Shown: piece by piece, positions 18,134 through 21,133 of the stretch | How the letters are laid out: every line of letters begins with the position of its first letter | Position numbering within the stretch: position 1 is the first letter of the stretch | Assembly: GCA_001579985.1 (NCBI GenBank) | Contig: LRSR01002044.1 | Coordinates: forward strand, 1-21,133 | Direction: 5' to 3' | Origin: Hypsibius dujardini | Lineage: Eukaryota > Tardigrada > Eutardigrada > Parachela > Hypsibiidae | Length of the DNA: 21,133 nucleotides | Notes under the pieces: generated by a model | What the model saw: the letters and a program-made list of their open reading frames with translations, nothing else | The model's database searches: none | What the model was told of the DNA's origin: nothing | Position numbers and translations under genes: made by a program

Positions 18134-18445
18134 ATGTCATCTGCGGCAAACGTTACCACACAATGTTGCCCGACTCGCGGCCCTGTCGCGCACTTATAAA
18201 CCTTTCTTATATATTAAAATATACTTTTCTGAACACTAGCCCGTCCAAAATTCCATTTAGAATCGCGTAGCATCAGTTAATGAGTTTTGGGGGGCGGGGT
18301 TATGGTCAATTTTTTAAAGCTTTGCGTCTCATTTCCAGTTTTCTTTGCAAAGGTTCACCTGGCTCCACCTCCGTATTTCCAAAAAATATTTACTAATGCC
18401 AATCGCTTCAAGTTGAATTTGAAATGAGTGAGTGTCCTTCAATTA

Positions 18446-18841
18446 ATGGTATATTTCTTAATTGCTAAGTTTGCAAATATGCAATTGACGGCTTTAACCA
18501 TGAACAAAACCGGTAATCTGCAAGTGACCTACGTAGGAAAGAGTCCGGTCATGTTTAAAGATATTCAAAGTCGATCGTTCGGCACCCTAACCACCTTGTC
18601 GGCAGACCTGCGGCTGCGTGACGACTGCCAATTGTGTGTTTTCAAAGAGAGTGTTTGTTTATGGCACGGCCCTACTCTAACAGTGCCCTGTCTTACTCCG
18701 AAAACCGTAAGTATATACAGCAGCGTCTGCGCTGTCTGCGAGATTTGGACTGCAAGGGGTGGCAACCCATGTAGCTCCCCTGGAAACGCCCCGGAGAGTT
18801 CAGCAGAAATCTGGACCCCTGGCATTGCCGTTCGATCCTAG
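18446..18841 (+). CDS. Unrecognised ORF or exon ending at a strong splice donor
   Basis: A frame opens at ATG 18446 and stays open for 131 codons to TAG at 18839-18841. It starts with a weakly hydrophobic stretch (MVYFLIAKFANMQLTALTM). A strand-like part follows (GNLQVTYVGKSPVMFKDIQS), then four cysteines in DCQLCVFKESVC and VPCLTPKT. A consensus donor GTAAGT lies at 18707-18712 right after TPKT, so the real exon may end at 18706. If unspliced, the frame continues with CAVCEIW and a Pro/Ser-rich end, followed by AATAAA at 18875-18880. Either a Cys-rich secreted product or chance; I recognise no family. Confidence 0.35.
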   Translation: MVYFLIAKFANMQLTALTMNKTGNLQVTYVGKSPVMFKDIQSRSFGTLTTLSADLRLRDDCQLCVFKESVCLWHGPTLTVPCLTPKTVSIYSSVCAVCEIWTARGGNPCSSPGNAPESSAEIWTPGIAVRS

Positions 18842-18874
18842 AGCACTAGCACTTGCCCTGACACTGTTGCTTTA

Positions 18875-18880
18875 AATAAA
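18875..18880 (+). terminator. Possible polyadenylation signal AATAAA
   Basis: AATAAA lies 34 bp after the stop of the ORF at 18446-18841, a sensible distance for the end of an unspliced transcript. The surroundings are A/T-rich, so the hexamer may be incidental. Confidence 0.3.
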
Positions 18881-19545
18881 AAAATATATATGAAGTTAAA
18901 ACAGCTATTAAATGAGTTAATAAAAGAAATAAACATGTGTAAAACGAAATGAATATTAAGAAAACATTCGATTTAACACATTACATTTGCTGCGTAATAT
19001 TTTTCCTTACCGTGAAATATGTTTATGGTTAAGAACAAAATTTTGCATCGAATGGAAGTGCTAGAAACTAGACTCTGTTAGTCTCTCAGGAGAACCCTCA
19101 TTGGGGAAAATGTTTGTGGGGAACGCACAATGTCTACAATTATGTTTTTAAATTAGCTCTGGATGATGTGTAAAATGTATTCCATTGGCGGAACTCTGCA
19201 AACTTTTTTTGGAAGAATTTCAAAATCCCGAAACAATTAAGGATTTCCTCTTTTTCTCATTATCAATCCCTGTAGAAACTTCGATTTTTGGAAAAGGGTT
19301 GATTGCAAGATTGAATTGAAAAGATTAAATCCTTGTAGGTCCTGGTTCCGCCTTGTAAGGATCTAGACTGAGCTCCTGCTTTCTGACAACACACTATAGC
19401 TCCGTCTCTTTCATTTCAAACAAACAGTTCGCTGATTCCAATTGTTCCACATTGAATTTTAGGTGAAACAATGTCAAAAAAATAAATGTTATACATTTTT
19501 GAAAATCGACATTTTCTTGTTAGTGAAAAAATTAAGGAAATTAAA
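18881..19545. other. Intergenic, nothing recognised
   Basis: AT-rich DNA without convincing frames, repeats or element ends. Confidence 0.4.
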
Positions 19546-19794
19546 ATCATGCTGTATTTCCAATTCTGAAATCTCACAAACAAAAAACTTCCTGGGACCA
19601 CGGCGAGATTTAGAAGGAAATGGAATACGAGGACTTTCCCGCTGGCTTATCTGTTGTTGTGTCTCCTTCGCTAATCACAGCTCACATGCGTTTTCAACAA
19701 TGGAACCTGTTTATGGACTGCGCATGCTGTTACTTATCCTTGTTCATCTTCTGCAACGACTCCAACAAAAGCGTACCAGGAAGTGGAAGACGGA
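19546..19794 (+). CDS. Possible exon before a GTAAGT donor, unrecognised
   Basis: Two overlapping plus-strand frames are open up to a consensus donor GTAAGT at 19795-19800. One, from ATG 19620, reads MEYEDFPAGLSVVVSPSLIT and later CACCYLSLFIFCND. The other, open from 19463, contains RWLICCCVSFANHSSHAF and a hydrophobic MLLLILVHLLQRL. Both have a hydrophobic Cys-containing segment, so neither frame can be preferred. The presence of a strong donor is the only argument for a real exon. Confidence 0.22.
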
Positions 19795-19800
19795 GTAAGT

Positions 19801-20420
19801 AACAGGAGCATATTCAAACTCTTGGGGAGTTGAGGCACTCATCAGTGGGCAAAGAGCGAGTACGAGGCCACGCCTCAAAAAAGGGCTTTTCAAAATTTCG
19901 AGAATCTTATTCTCACCGAAGACTATTACAGAGGGCCAGTGTAAAAATAAATGAGATTTTAGCGTACAAAGACATTTACCGGCACTGTGATTATCTTTCT
20001 GGACGTTTAGCACTCAAACAAATGCCACAGTACTTATTCAATTTTAGTTCCTTGTTTTCCCCCTTTCAATGTGTTTTATCTAAAAAACTATCATTTCTCG
20101 GATTCTTGAATAAAAACGCATTTATTTTTTGGTAGAACGTGGCAGGTGCTCTCAATCGCGCCTTCTATGCGGGGGCATTGCACAGAAATATTAGCCTCCC
20201 CACCCCCCACAAAAAGTGAAAAAAAGAGCGTAATACTCCCATTTTTTTCTGTTAAGAATTTGAAAGAGAAAATAATTTGCAGAGAAGAGTGGGCCAAAGC
20301 GGAAAATAATTGCCTGCGACGCCTGACCTGCACCCATCCTCCCTACGCATCTAGCTTCTATACAATGGCGCATTGTTCCATTAGACAGACACCAAGGCAT
20401 GTGTCGGCCCTCTAAATTTT
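19801..20420. other. Intergenic, no gene recognised
   Basis: Short frames on both strands overlap each other without family motifs. Nothing else is visible. Confidence 0.4.
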
Positions 20421-20426
20421 TTAAAT

Positions 20427-20720
20427 GCCTGTAGGCACACTCATTGGGGATTATTGGTGGCGCTTGTAGGCACACTTATTGGGGATTCTCGGCGGCCTAC
20501 AGGCACTATCTGGAACGGTTCCTTGTGTGCCTGTAAGCACAAAAATTAATTCGTTGCTCATTCAGCTACTGTTTAATTAACTCATTACTAATCTATCTAC
20601 TGTCAAGCTAAGTAATCAATTAATAACTAATTCAGATAATTGTCCACATACATTGCTTCTGGAACAAAGATAGTTGCCTGAAGGCACAAAATTTGGACAA
20701 GTTGTGCCTAACTATGGGCA
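20427..20720. repeat. 35-bp tandem duplication within a cluster of GTGCCTGTAGGCAC-like palindromic words
   Basis: GTAGGCACACTCATTGGGGA at 20431 is repeated with few changes at 20466, period 35 bp, both followed by TT-YT-GG-GGC. Half-sites of the palindrome GTGCCTRYAGGCAC recur nearby in both orientations (TGCCTGTAGGCAC, CCTACAGGCAC, GTGCCTGTAAGCAC, TGCCTGAAGGCAC, GTGCCTAACTATGGGCAC) up to about 20720. Could be the remnant of a repeat family or a cluster of dyad binding sites. Confidence 0.6.
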
Positions 20721-21133
20721 CATCGGTACACAACCCCTTCGCTGGACCACAAGACGCGTCTGTCTATGAGTGCCCTGACTCAGTGCCCCAAAAGCTAAAC
20801 TATTAGCCTCTCAAAAGTTGAACTTTAACCTTTCATGTGTGAGGCCCTCACAATCGGCGCCCTTACAATTAGCAGCTCATCTCGACTTCTAGGGTCCCTC
20901 GATGCATGCACCGATGGGTGTGAACCGCTCAGGGGTCACGCCCCCAAAAAATAGTTTGACGTTTTCAGAAATTTCAGAATTGATTTCTTAGCATTAAACG
21001 TTATAGTGGTGGGTATGTGCAGAACAAAATGGAGACTGACCGCTACCAGACGGGATGGTAGTTTGTTTTGGGTTTCTCCCCCCAACCCAGGAGCGCGAAT
21101 ATTTAATGCTACCGCAACGGTTACAAATTGCCC
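20721..21133. other. Intergenic to window end, nothing recognised
   Basis: No frame, repeat or motif stands out apart from a CACGCCCCCAAAAAA word near 20938 that resembles words elsewhere in the window. Confidence 0.4.

Overview
The window is metazoan nuclear DNA, most likely from an invertebrate that I cannot place further. Evidence: a receptor tyrosine kinase (RTK) C-terminus split by a 71-bp GT-AG intron, a five-exon spliced hAT transposase, and large tracts of decayed transposons and satellites. There is no sign of bacterial operons, rRNA, tRNA or CRISPR. The only confidently recognised host gene is the RTK 3' end at 29-576 (+).

Layout: 1-760 RTK 3' end and a 3' flank with ACACAACC repeats. 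807-1773 unrecognised, frame-broken coding-like DNA. 1988-2831 an element with 12-bp terminal inverted repeats (TIRs) carrying an LTR-like TATA/initiator pair. 2832-4501 no gene, with a 33-bp tandem repeat. 4502-4920 a 73/74-bp satellite array. 5546-6133 an internally deleted pogo/Tigger element that keeps a broken helix-turn-helix. 6300-6892 small orphan exon-like ORFs. 7480-8215 degenerate GTCC/GTCT/GTTC tetranucleotide DNA. 9532-10177 an AT-rich hAT-like MITE. 10309-13133 a hAT transposon with a perfect 8-bp target duplication and an open five-exon transposase; its intron 2 holds a 153-bp palindromic MITE. 13901-15218 a dead DD37D (maT-like) Tc1/mariner element. 15561-16440 degenerate simple sequence. 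16461-16705 the same satellite as at 4502, in inverted orientation. 16706-21133 mostly intergenic, with three weak gene candidates and a 35-bp repeat.

The features do not form a pathway. The window is a transposon-rich intergenic region beside an RTK gene. The most informative points are the hAT element, whose reading frame runs through its own terminal repeat into host DNA; the palindromic MITE in its intron; and the pair of inverted satellite arrays about 11.5 kb apart sharing the same two length variants. I found no convincing new multi-gene system. Coding calls other than the RTK and the transposases are tentative.
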